From Oscillospiraceae bacterium (GTDB taxonomy: Bacteria > Bacillota > Clostridia > Saccharofermentanales > Saccharofermentanaceae): 64,000 nucleotides of DNA. Below are positions 46,420 to 54,349 of the stretch, one piece after another (within the stretch, counting starts at the first letter, position 1; the number at the start of each line of letters is the position of its first letter). The stretch covers positions 1-64,000 of the forward strand of contig CACZGS010000002.1 of NCBI GenBank assembly GCA_902780785.1, written 5' to 3'. Under the pieces are notes generated by a model. That model did not search any database. It was not told where the DNA came from and worked only from the letters and a program-made list of their open reading frames with translations. A program made the translations under genes and the position numbers.

Positions 46420-48789
46420 TCAGATCTTCCAGTGATCAGGATAAAGCATTAAATATTCAGGCTTTGCGAGTCTTTCATCTATGAGGAGCGCGAAGCCTGT
46501 ATCTGTTTCCGTACGTATAACTCTTCCTACGGCCTGAAGGACTTTCTGCCAGCCGGGGAATCTGTATGCGAATGCGAATCCGTCACCGAATTTCTCTGAA
46601 TAGTAATTGCTTAAGATCTGGCGTTCAGGCGTGATCTTTGGCAGTCCGACACCGACGATAACAACGCCCGTAAGCTTGTCTCCGACAAGGTCTATTCCTT
46701 CGCCGAAATGCCCGCCCAATACGGCTGCGCCGATGAGAAGGCCGTCGTATGGCTCATTAAAGCTCCTGAGGAATTCATCTTTGTCGGTATTGGTCATCTC
46801 TGATATCTGGGAGACGATCTTATACCTGGTTACTGAATTCTTTTTGAGTTCCTCTTCGATCCTCGGCATGATCTGGTTCATGTACTCGAAAGAAGGGAAA
46901 AAGATCATGTGGTTGCCGGTCCGGCCGTTCAGACAGTCTGTTATCTTATGTGCGAGTTCATCCTGTGTAAGAGACCTGTTCTTATATGTAGTCGAAATGT
47001 CCGAATCGATCATGATCTCAAGATTCTCAGGCGGGAACGGAGAGGGCAGCCTTAAGAAAGACGAATAATCGCAGTCAGGACCGACAAGGCAGTTTCTGTA
47101 ATACTCGTAAGGCGTGAATGTAGCCGAGAAGAATATTACAGACATCCTGTCCTTTATGATGTAGTCGAGCTTGGATGCGCAGTCTAAGCAGTCTAGAGTT
47201 ACCGTGATGTCGCCGTTCTCTCTTGATGCCGTTGTTATATATGCGTTGTCGAAATAGTGCTCAAGGACAGTCAGGAAATATCTGGCTTCGAAGAAGAACT
47301 TCATGGAAGTCCTTCTGCATTGGCCCTGTTCCATGTTCTCAAGGAGAGGAGAGAGGTTTCTGATAGTGAACCAGAGCTTGGCATAGAGCTGCCTCGGCGG
47401 CTGTCTCATGCCTTCCCAGTTCTCAGTCATCAGGATCTTACGCTCGTCTGCTTCTTCCAACAGCTTAAAGCAGGAAGCGGAAGATTCGAAACATGTGCCT
47501 ATATTGGCAAAATAGTTCCTCAGCTGATGCAGCATGGTCTCTACCTTTGTATTACGGCCCTTGAAATCGAATATCATCTCATCGATGAGACTTAAGGAGA
47601 ATGAAGCAGAGAACATGTCGCGCCCTCTGTCTATCATGTTGTGGGCCTCATCAACGAGAACTGCGATCCTCTGGTTTACCGGATCTTTCTCGATCATGGA
47701 AACTCTGGGACTGAAGATATGGTTATAATCACCGATTACGACCGTGCAGTATTCCATCGTATCTATCATGAACTCATGAGGGCAGATGTCATGCCTTAGG
47801 GCTATCTCAGTTATCTTTTCAGGTGTTATCTCATCAAGGACAAGCGACTCTTCCAAAGCAGCCTTGAGCTTGCCATAGTAATCTTTGGCAAGAGGGCAGT
47901 ACTTGGCATCGCACTCTGTTCCGAACGGGCACATCTTCTCCTTGGATCTTAAGGTGATGGATCTGATTATGAGACCTGATCTTCGCATCGCGTTTAAGGT
48001 AGCTTCGGCAACGCCTCTGGTGGCTTCCTTTGCCGTCAGATAGAAGATCCGGTCATATCTGTTCTTAACAAGGCCTTTTATGGCAGGGTATAAGACTGAT
48101 ACGGTCTTACCGATTCCCGTAGGTGCTTCTACAAAGAATGCTTCCTGTGAATTAAGAGCCAGGAGAGCTTTCTTCATGAATTCCTTCTGGCCGGGTCTTA
48201 TGGTGTCAAAAGGGAACCTGATCTGGGATGCAGAATCCAAAAGACTGTTGTGATAATCGAGAAGAGTCTTTGCAAAAGTGCAGTATTCGGAGCAGATGTC
48301 TTCCCAGAACTTCTCGGCTTCCTCATAAGACATCTGGTAAGTGTTTTCGAAGCTGTCCAAAGTAGTAATGGAGACATATCTTAAGGTAAGCGATATATCA
48401 AGGACATCGGAATTGGTAAGAAGATACATTGCTCCGTAGAGCTTTAACTGGGTCACATGCTCAGGACGTACAAGAGCATCGAAGTTCTCCCTTGTTGAGT
48501 TAAATGACTTGATCTCAAATATCATCGGCGGCTTGCCGGGCTTTAACATCATGGCGTCAAACCTGCCGTTGACGGATAAAGTGAGGCCGGAGTCGGAGAT
48601 GTAGTCGTAAAGCAGTGCTTCTTCCGTGACTATGATGTCTCCGTAGGCTTTCTTAAGATCGGAAAAGACCCTCTGGTGAAGCCTGGTGCCTTCGACGGCA
48701 GATACAGAACCGTAAGAACCGCCGGCGAGATTGCCGCGGCGCGATATATAAGAAGCCAGTTCTGTAACGGAAACACTTACTTTGTTCAT
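46420..48789 (-). CDS. Fe-S superfamily 2 helicase with N-terminal PD-(D/E)XK nuclease domain
   Basis: 789 aa. Residues about 1-170 fit a RecB/Cas4-type nuclease: GTRLHQRVF, NGRFDAMM, MIFEIKS (D...ExK) and QLKLYGAMY. The DinG/XPD-type helicase follows with EAPTGIGKT, an Fe-S cluster set of four Cys (MCPFGTECDAKYC and DICPHE), VLVDEAHNMID and QAVGRVIR. It likely unwinds and cuts damaged or branched DNA; the partner structure is unknown. ATG 48789 is chosen; it has no ribosome site but follows a -10 box by 6 nt. Confidence 0.88.
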   Translation of the reverse strand: MNKVSVSVTELASYISRRGNLAGGSYGSVSAVEGTRLHQRVFSDLKKAYGDIIVTEEALLYDYISDSGLTLSVNGRFDAMMLKPGKPPMIFEIKSFNSTRENFDALVRPEHVTQLKLYGAMYLLTNSDVLDISLTLRYVSITTLDSFENTYQMSYEEAEKFWEDICSEYCTFAKTLLDYHNSLLDSASQIRFPFDTIRPGQKEFMKKALLALNSQEAFFVEAPTGIGKTVSVLYPAIKGLVKNRYDRIFYLTAKEATRGVAEATLNAMRRSGLIIRSITLRSKEKMCPFGTECDAKYCPLAKDYYGKLKAALEESLVLDEITPEKITEIALRHDICPHEFMIDTMEYCTVVIGDYNHIFSPRVSMIEKDPVNQRIAVLVDEAHNMIDRGRDMFSASFSLSLIDEMIFDFKGRNTKVETMLHQLRNYFANIGTCFESSASCFKLLEEADERKILMTENWEGMRQPPRQLYAKLWFTIRNLSPLLENMEQGQCRRTSMKFFFEARYFLTVLEHYFDNAYITTASRENGDITVTLDCLDCASKLDYIIKDRMSVIFFSATFTPYEYYRNCLVGPDCDYSSFLRLPSPFPPENLEIMIDSDISTTYKNRSLTQDELAHKITDCLNGRTGNHMIFFPSFEYMNQIMPRIEEELKKNSVTRYKIVSQISEMTNTDKDEFLRSFNEPYDGLLIGAAVLGGHFGEGIDLVGDKLTGVVIVGVGLPKITPERQILSNYYSEKFGDGFAFAYRFPGWQKVLQAVGRVIRTETDTGFALLIDERLAKPEYLMLYPDHWKI

Positions 48790-48795
48790 AAGGAG

Positions 48796-48801
48796 ATTAT
48801 A
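48796..48801 (-). promoter_or_regulatory. -10 box abutting the helicase start codon
   Basis: On the minus strand TATAAT is followed by CTCCTT and then ATG. The start site would fall on the ATG itself. The sequence before the ATG is the complement of a ribosome site, not a ribosome site. I see no good -35. Confidence 0.45.
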
Positions 48802-48922
48802 ACCCAACAGGAGGCTTTAGCCTTTAACAAAAAACGAAGTCCGGTTCGCTTTTGGGGACAATCTTTGTGATGCGCGTTGTTGTATAATATCGGAGCAATA
48901 CTTTTGTCAGGATGAGTGTTAT

Positions 48923-49786
48923 ATGACGTTCAACAGATTAAGAAAGATCAGTTTATTGGTGATGGCTTCGGCCGTTCTTTTGTCTGTTGTATCTTCCTGT
49001 GACGCCAAGCCTGATCAGACATCTGTCTCATCCGTCGATATAACTGTGACGGAGACTACTTCTGAAACTGCAATTATTTCTGACAACAGTATTCCCGATA
49101 AGGTCGTTGCTACAGGATTTGATGTCATCGATCAGGAAGATAACACAAAGCTGATAAAGGTCTATGTGGATGAGAGGGAGATAGACGGAGTGATCTATCT
49201 TCCTGAAGGGACCGGACCTTTCCCGGTCTGCTTCATCTCACAGGGGTTAGGCGCTCCGTATTACGCTTATATCGATATTGCAGAAGAGATGGCGGCAAAC
49301 GGTATAGCGGCTGTGCTGATCGATTATGAGGCTGAAGACGGCGAGTATTCATATGTGACTGAAGCACAAGACCTGATGGCCATGTTCGACGGAGTTACAT
49401 CCCAGCCTTACATATACTGCAGAAATGCATTTTTCTGGGGCCACAGCTTCGGCGGCCTGGTAACAGCTTATGCCGGCTGCGAGTACTATTCCTATTATCC
49501 TGAAAAGTTTAAGGGCCTTATACTTTTAGAGCCATCTTTCGATTTCTCCGATGATATTTACGATAAGATGCCGGCGTTCGGAGGGAAAGTGCTTATATTT
49601 GGCGGAACAGCCGGCGGAAGCATTGGAGGAGGTTCACCAGAGAAGCTCGAAAAGGCTCAAAAAGCGTTCAAGGACGCCAATATCAGATATATTGAGGGCG
49701 AAGACCATTATTTCAATGGGGCAGGGAGAGACACCATGATACAGGCCTCCATTGATTTTATTAAGAATAATATGGAAAAGGGCTGA
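48923..49786 (+). CDS. alpha/beta-hydrolase lipoprotein
   Basis: 287 aa. Type II signal peptide ending SVVSSC, then a Ser/Thr linker. The hydrolase core has the nucleophile Ser in FWGHSFGGLV, a glycine-rich loop GGTAGGSIGGG, and a late His in EGEDHYFNG. It resembles the chlorophyllase/dienelactone-hydrolase-like group; substrate unknown. A -10 TATAAT lies at 48883-48888. The stop is followed after about 14 nt by the tRNA-Leu promoter. Confidence 0.8.
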   Translation: MTFNRLRKISLLVMASAVLLSVVSSCDAKPDQTSVSSVDITVTETTSETAIISDNSIPDKVVATGFDVIDQEDNTKLIKVYVDEREIDGVIYLPEGTGPFPVCFISQGLGAPYYAYIDIAEEMAANGIAAVLIDYEAEDGEYSYVTEAQDLMAMFDGVTSQPYIYCRNAFFWGHSFGGLVTAYAGCEYYSYYPEKFKGLILLEPSFDFSDDIYDKMPAFGGKVLIFGGTAGGSIGGGSPEKLEKAQKAFKDANIRYIEGEDHYFNGAGRDTMIQASIDFIKNNMEKG

Positions 49787-49799
49787 TATTTTCCGCTTA

Positions 49800-49828
49800 T
49801 TGAAAATTCATCCCTGTTGATATAAAAT
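49800..49828 (+). promoter_or_regulatory. tRNA-Leu promoter
   Basis: TTGAAA (49800-49805), 17-bp spacer, TAAAAT (49823-49828). Start site near 49835, 5 nt before the mature tRNA. Confidence 0.65.
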
Positions 49829-49839
49829 CTATCCCGCAC

Positions 49840-49926
49840 GCAGATGTGGTGGAATTGGCAGACGCGCTAGCTTCAGGTGCTAGTGGGAGCAATCTCGTGC
49901 GGGTTCAAGTCCCGCCATCTGCACCA
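49840..49926 (+). tRNA. tRNA-Leu (anticodon CAG)
   Basis: 87 nt with encoded CCA. Acceptor stem GCAGATG/CATCTGC, anticodon stem CTAGC/GCTAG around loop TTCAGGT (anticodon CAG), a class II long variable arm GGGAGCAATCTC, and T-arm GCGGGTTCAAGTCCCGC. The discriminator is A, as expected of Leu. Confidence 0.97.
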
Positions 49927-49930
49927 GACA

Positions 49931-49960
49931 GAGCATCGGATTACCCGGTGCTCTTTTTTT
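49931..49960 (+). terminator. intrinsic terminator after tRNA-Leu
   Basis: Stem GAGCATCGG/CCGGTGCTC with loop ATTAC and T7. Confidence 0.93.
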
Positions 49961-50094
49961 ATGCGTCCGCTGATACTATCGAACTGCTCGTGATACAATC
50001 TTTAAGGTGATTTTTACCCGCAAATAACACATAAAACACATACAGACCACACAGAAGTCGATTAATCTGTATCCCAAAGGAGGTAGTTCTCAAG

Positions 50095-50766
50095 ATGGCA
50101 AGAGTTTTGATCGTTGAAGATTCAGCTCAGATCAGGGAAGCAGTTACTGACTTTTTTGTGGAAAGAAGTAATGGTGCGTTTATTGTCGACACCGCACCGG
50201 ACGGCACAAAAGGTCTTAAGGCTGTTACGGAAAATGAGTACGACATCGTTATATTGGATATCATGCTGCCCGGTCCGTCCGGATATGATATCTGCAGGAA
50301 ACTCCGCGAAAAGAGTGACTGTCCGATCGTATTCCTTACTGCATTGGGTACTGAAGATAATATCCTTCTTGGGTACGAGATGGGTGCCGATGAGTATATT
50401 ACAAAGCCGTTTTCCCTGATGATCCTTTATACCAAGTGTCTGATCCTTTTGGACAGGAAGGTAAAAAGGCAGCAGGAGCGGGTCTTGGAATCAGGCGATA
50501 TTAAGCTTAATCCTTCGAGAATGCAGGTCATCGCCGGCGGTAAAGAAGTCGAACTTGCATATAAAGAATATTTTCTCCTCAAAGCTCTGCTCGAGAACAA
50601 AGGTCACGTCTTAAGCAGGCAGAAACTGTTGGATCTGGTATGGGGAACTGATTATTTCGGAAATGACAGGGTAGTGGATACTCATATCAAGAATATCCGT
50701 CACAAACTGGGCGCTTCCGGAAATCAGATCAGGACTGTTATAGGCTGCGGTTACAAGGCAGTCTGA
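50095..50766 (+). CDS. OmpR-family response regulator
   Basis: 223 aa. Receiver domain with acidic pocket VEDS near the start, phospho-Asp in VILDIMLPGPSGYD, conserved Thr in VFLTALG and Lys in ADEYITKPFS. The C-terminal winged helix has LAYKEYFLLKALLENKGHV, and VDTHIKNIRHKLG. GGAGG lies 9 nt before the ATG. A -10 TACAAT (49994-49999) with TG ahead of it is the likely promoter. Its kinase partner follows after 11 nt. Confidence 0.93.
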   Translation: MARVLIVEDSAQIREAVTDFFVERSNGAFIVDTAPDGTKGLKAVTENEYDIVILDIMLPGPSGYDICRKLREKSDCPIVFLTALGTEDNILLGYEMGADEYITKPFSLMILYTKCLILLDRKVKRQQERVLESGDIKLNPSRMQVIAGGKEVELAYKEYFLLKALLENKGHVLSRQKLLDLVWGTDYFGNDRVVDTHIKNIRHKLGASGNQIRTVIGCGYKAV

Positions 50767-50777
50767 AGGAGCATTGT

Positions 50778-52421
50778 ATGGGAAACAGGAATGGGAAGAT
50801 CAAAAAAAGAAAGAAGACCATAAAGAAGCCGAAGTTCCTGCCGGAATTATTGAAGTTCTTCGCTGTGTTTATGTCCATATGTTTTGTGGCGGCGTTGATC
50901 ACACTTGAAATGTATAAGCGTGAGACCGCCGTGATCATGAATAACAGGCAGACCGAATACAGGAATAAGATCGGCAAGTGCATGATCGATTATCTGAACG
51001 CGGATGATCAGGACAAAGATAAATTCTACAACAGACTGGAATACAGTCTGACCGAATTTGCCGTTGTTACAAAAGAATACTGTGCGATCTATTTCGGTGA
51101 CGACAAGTTTACTGAGACTCCTTCAGGTTATCTTATTGCAGCTGATATCAGTGAAGACCGTGATAATCCGCACTATATCTTTCTTGAAGATGATCTGTAT
51201 CTGACTCCTCTGTCATTATATGAGAAAGGCAAATATGATCCCATTAAGAGTGCTGCCCGGAACTATTCCCTGGACTATTGCAGAGATCTGGATTATGACG
51301 CGATGCGCTTGGGATTACTGCCTACGGCATACAAGTGTCTTTATGAAACTGTTTATATAGATTACGACACTGACAGATTCCTCCCCGGTGAAGTTGCTGT
51401 CAGCAACTGGGATCACAGAAACATAGTTGCAACTGTTCAATGTGCACCTCCGAAAAGCGTTTCTTATACTGAATTCGATTTTGACGAGAGATATACAGTC
51501 GAAGGTATTAGCGGAAATAAGACCGAAGACGATATCTATATCTGGTATTACGAAGATGAGATAACCCCATTCGAGCTGGACGTGGTCGACAACTCGTATA
51601 ATTTCTGGGAATTTTCGTGGAGCATCCGTACCAGCTATACGGATTACAACAAGGTCTCTGTCTTTACATATCTGCCCTGGACGTGCGTGTTCGTAATAGG
51701 CATAGCGGCTGTGGCTGCATTCGTGATCGCGCTGGTGGCAGCAGTGATCAGTTATAACCATAAGAAAACCATCTGGGAGATCTTTGAATACAGGACAAAG
51801 ACAACTGCTGCAATGGCACATGATCTTAAGACGCCTTTGGCCGCAATGGCGGCATATGCCGAGAATCTGGAATATGATGTCAACACGGAAAAGCGCGCTT
51901 ATTATTCGTCCAGGATACGCGAAAACATCGACTACATGAGCAAGACAGTCGAAGGAATCCTGGATTTCTCGAAGAGTGAGACGGGAAGTGTAAAGGCAGA
52001 GATTGCAGAGATCGATGTCCGAGATCTCATTCAAAAGGAAGTTGAAGCTGCCGATGAGCTTTTCGCGAGACTCGAAATAAATGTAGAGATCAAGGGTGAA
52101 GGCAAGGTAAAGAGCGACAGGGAACTTCTGGAGCAGGCAACAAGAAACCTTATAGGAAACGTCGCTAAATATGCGAGAGCGAGGACCCGGGTTGATATTG
52201 AGATCGGCAAAGAGGGTTTTACGATCACCAACCTTACGGACCAGAAGATCAAGGATGCTTCAAAGCTTAAAGAGCCTTTCGTAAAAGGAGAGGAATCCAG
52301 AGGCAGTGAGAACGGCAGCGGATTAGGTCTCTCGATCGCAGACAACTGTCTTGCTGCGGCAGGGCACAAACTGGATATAAAAGTTGAAGGTGATAAGTTC
52401 ATTGCCGGTGTGCGCTGGTAG
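50778..52421 (+). CDS. sensor histidine kinase
   Basis: 547 aa. Very basic N-terminus, first membrane helix (about 25-43), an extracytoplasmic sensor region of about 250 residues rich in Tyr and Asp, and second helix (about 298-325). The H-box is MAHDLKTPLAAMAAYAENL, the N-box ATRNLIGNVAKYA, and the G-box GSGLGLSIADNCLAAAG. It should phosphorylate the OmpR-type regulator just upstream. The signal is unknown; the sensor domain matches nothing I know. Target genes are not obvious nearby. Confidence 0.9.
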   Translation: MGNRNGKIKKRKKTIKKPKFLPELLKFFAVFMSICFVAALITLEMYKRETAVIMNNRQTEYRNKIGKCMIDYLNADDQDKDKFYNRLEYSLTEFAVVTKEYCAIYFGDDKFTETPSGYLIAADISEDRDNPHYIFLEDDLYLTPLSLYEKGKYDPIKSAARNYSLDYCRDLDYDAMRLGLLPTAYKCLYETVYIDYDTDRFLPGEVAVSNWDHRNIVATVQCAPPKSVSYTEFDFDERYTVEGISGNKTEDDIYIWYYEDEITPFELDVVDNSYNFWEFSWSIRTSYTDYNKVSVFTYLPWTCVFVIGIAAVAAFVIALVAAVISYNHKKTIWEIFEYRTKTTAAMAHDLKTPLAAMAAYAENLEYDVNTEKRAYYSSRIRENIDYMSKTVEGILDFSKSETGSVKAEIAEIDVRDLIQKEVEAADELFARLEINVEIKGEGKVKSDRELLEQATRNLIGNVAKYARARTRVDIEIGKEGFTITNLTDQKIKDASKLKEPFVKGEESRGSENGSGLGLSIADNCLAAAGHKLDIKVEGDKFIAGVRW

Positions 52422-52445
52422 AACATTAGAAATTCTTTCCAAACA

Positions 52446-52483
52446 AAAAGGAGTTACCGGTTATGAGGTAACTCCTTTTATTG
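52446..52483. terminator. bidirectional terminator
   Basis: Stem AAAAGGAGTTACC/GGTAACTCCTTTT with loop GGTTATGA. A-tract before and T-tract after allow it to serve the kinase (plus) and the zinc-ribbon gene (minus). The 5' arm looks like a ribosome site but no gene follows. Confidence 0.88.
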
Positions 52484-52495
52484 CGTTAATGACTT

Positions 52496-52891
52496 TTAGA
52501 ATTCCTTGGGCTCTTCCGGCTCTTCTTCTTCCTTCTCAACATTCAAAAATGTAGGAGCGAAGGATACGTTGTTGCCGCAGTATAAGCACTTGCCGAGGAG
52601 AGGAGCGGTGGAGGATTTCTTGACCATCCTTCCGCATTTCGGACAAGGCTTTGAATCTAATGAGACAGGCTTTCTGTTGCCTCTTGTCTTCATTACTTCT
52701 TCGATCTTGTCCTCGAAGACCTGAGGGTCGATGCCCTTATCGAGCATTACAAGATACATAGCCTGAAGCTTGATCTGGAGCTCCGTCATCTCGCTTAACA
52801 TGTTGCCGATGCGGATATTAGCGTCTGCCAGACCTTCACTAGAACGGTCGTTGATGATAATCGGCGTTTTATTCTCATAATCTGAATACAT
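52496..52891 (-). CDS. small zinc-ribbon protein, unknown
   Basis: 131 aa. A helical N-terminal half (GLADANIRIGNMLSEMTELQIKL), then a zinc ribbon with CPKCGRMV and CLYCGNNV about 21 residues apart, and a very acidic Glu/Pro tail. No membrane segment. GGAGG lies about 8 nt before the ATG on the minus strand. It is divergent from the double-PASTA gene, with about 145 bp between them. Confidence 0.6.
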   Translation of the reverse strand: MYSDYENKTPIIINDRSSEGLADANIRIGNMLSEMTELQIKLQAMYLVMLDKGIDPQVFEDKIEEVMKTRGNRKPVSLDSKPCPKCGRMVKKSSTAPLLGKCLYCGNNVSFAPTFLNVEKEEEEPEEPKEF

Positions 52892-52971
52892 TTCTTACAA
52901 TCCTCCCTAATTTATTCTTCCAATATCTTTTATACTGATAAAGACAATTGAATTATATCATGGGACGAACA

Positions 52972-52980
52972 TGATATAAT
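52972..52980 (+). promoter_or_regulatory. extended -10 promoter of the PASTA gene
   Basis: TGATATAAT with a predicted start site near 52987; TTGAAT at 52948-52953 is 21 bp away, too far for a normal -35. Leader about 50 nt, ribosome site weak (TTTAGGAAA). Confidence 0.5.
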
Positions 52981-53037
52981 ATGCAAATGTGGTTCGGGTA
53001 AGTGGCGAAGAGAGTTTAATTTAGGAAACAACCGTAA

Positions 53038-53901
53038 ATGGACACTAAGACCAAAAGATACATTATCGTTGCTGCTAGTGTAGTTGTAACACTCAGCGCG
53101 TTTTTGGTTGCTGTTCTTTACTCCGCATCTAAGAACGGAGTAAATGTTCCGGTAAAGGCAGCAGAGAATCTCAAAGAACCCGATAAGACAGACATTGCCG
53201 AGAATGCTGCCGTCATGCCCGATGTAACAGGCATGAATTATGAGGAGGCCCAGGAGCTTCTTGAGAAATTCCTTAGTGAGAATGACCTTAAGGTCAGGAT
53301 CGTCGTAGGCTGGGGATACAATTCCGATCCGTCGAAGAGCCACCTTGTTGCTGTAAGTACACCTAATGCAGGAAAGACCATCGATTCTTCAACAAAGGAG
53401 ATCATCCTGATGGTCTATGAAGGATATACTCCTCCGGAAACGACAACAGAAGAGACTACGATCATCGAAGAGACTACTACAGAGGCAGAGCCTGCACCTT
53501 CTACCGGCGGCACCGCAAAGCCTACTGAGACTTCAGCTACTGAAGAGAGCACTGATGAGACTGAGCCTACTACGGAATCAACAGAACCTTCCGAGTCTTC
53601 TGATCCTTCAGAGTCTTCCGAAGAGACAGAGCCTACGGCATCTTCTTCTGAAGAGGAGACGATCGTTATGCCTGATGTCGTCGGAATGAACTATCACGAT
53701 GCCATGGATCTTCTCGAAAAGTTCTTCAAGGACAACAATCTCGAGATCAAGATAATCCTCGGCTGGGGCCCTAACTCAGACTCTAATAAGAACCTTCTTG
53801 TATCGACTACGACACCTAAGGCTGGAACTGTTCTTGATTCTTCCACCAAGGAGATAATCATGATGGTCTATGAGGGCTATAATCCGCCCGCAGGATCCTA
53901 A
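53038..53901 (+). CDS. membrane protein with two PASTA domains and no kinase
   Basis: 287 aa. Short cytoplasmic start (MDTKTKRY), one helix (about 8-27), then PASTA 1 (about 59-128; VMPDVTGMNYEEAQELLEKF) and PASTA 2 (about 212-284; VMPDVVGMNYHDAMDLLEKF), separated by about 80 residues rich in Thr, Glu and Ser. PASTA domains bind uncrosslinked peptidoglycan or wall fragments and usually belong to PrkC-type kinases or PBPs; here neither is attached. A wall-sensing or scaffold role is inference. Confidence 0.8.
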   Translation: MDTKTKRYIIVAASVVVTLSAFLVAVLYSASKNGVNVPVKAAENLKEPDKTDIAENAAVMPDVTGMNYEEAQELLEKFLSENDLKVRIVVGWGYNSDPSKSHLVAVSTPNAGKTIDSSTKEIILMVYEGYTPPETTTEETTIIEETTTEAEPAPSTGGTAKPTETSATEESTDETEPTTESTEPSESSDPSESSEETEPTASSSEEETIVMPDVVGMNYHDAMDLLEKFFKDNNLEIKIILGWGPNSDSNKNLLVSTTTPKAGTVLDSSTKEIIMMVYEGYNPPAGS

Positions 53902-53932
53902 ATCCGCAAGACAATTTTAGCCCCTGATTTAA

Positions 53933-53961
53933 TTGACGAACCCGTCGGTATTTTGTATAAT
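53933..53961 (+). promoter_or_regulatory. consensus promoter of the polyamine operon leader
   Basis: TTGACG (53933-53938), exactly 17 bp, TATAAT (53956-53961). Start site expected near 53968. The -10 sits in the loop and 3' arm of the inverted repeat CGTCGGTATT/AATACCGACG (53943-53968), which could be an operator or cruciform. Confidence 0.8.
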
Positions 53962-53977
53962 ACCGACGTTTTTATTT
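53943..53977 (+). terminator. terminator hairpin of the PASTA gene, overlapping the next promoter
   Basis: Perfect 10-bp stem CGTCGGTATT/AATACCGACG with loop TTGTAT, then TTTTTATTT. It can end the PASTA mRNA, while the same bases hold the spacer and -10 of the promoter for the speA leader. Confidence 0.75.
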
Positions 53978-54349
53978 AAAAGAAAACATATCAAGGATAG
54001 ACGATGTTTTTTCGGAGTCTATGGTGATTTTACGGGACCACTCCTTACAGGAGTCGAGGCCATACGGACAGCCGGGTCCACTGCCGATGATCGGTTCTTC
54101 CGATCTATTGATTGAGTTAAAAGCTCAGTTTTATAAGTTGGTTACTTTATAACCGAAATGCGTAATCTTACGCAGACTTGTGAAATGGTCAATAAGAGTA
54201 GTAAAAGTAGTATTGCTATATAGACTCTAATATGTTGGGTATCCGCCATACCGGTGTTGTCTATACACCTATATGGAGATAAGAGACATAAAGTGAACAA
54301 GACGCAAGTTGTGTAATTACAGCTTGCGTTTTTTATATTGAGGTGAAAT
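53968..54349 (+). ncRNA. structured leader RNA of the polyamine operon (candidate riboswitch or attenuator)
   Basis: About 380 nt without a convincing gene. Hairpins seen: ACTCC/GGAGT near 54040-54055, GATCGG/CCGATC (54089-54105), TGAGTT/AGCTCA (54113-54127), GGTTA/TAACC (54140-54154), TGCGTA/TACGCA (54159-54174), GGTAT/ATACC (54238-54252) and GGTGT/ACACC (54253-54269). TATAGAC (54219-54225) can pair with GTCTATA (54259-54265), which would break the last hairpin. The leader ends in an intrinsic terminator just before speA. I cannot match it to a T-box, TPP, SAM, lysine, guanidine, cobalamin, purine or c-di-GMP class. Confidence 0.65.
54302..54337 (+). terminator. attenuator-type intrinsic terminator before speA
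   Basis: Stem ACGCAAG-TTGT/ACA-GCTTGCGT with loop around GTAATT, followed by T6. It ends about 12 nt before the speA start codon, so any transcript of the operon must read through it. Its arms share five bases with the leader hairpin TGCGTA/TACGCA, which could compete. Confidence 0.88.

Noticed and set aside
53933..54115. 60-codon open frame at the start of the polyamine leader
   Set aside because: It starts upstream of the predicted transcription start, has no ribosome site and crosses the conserved-looking hairpins.
53968..54349. T-box, tmRNA or RNase P RNA in the leader
   Set aside because: No T-box antiterminator (UGGNACCGCG), no tmRNA ends or tag frame, and none of the conserved RNase P cores such as GAGGAAAGUC.
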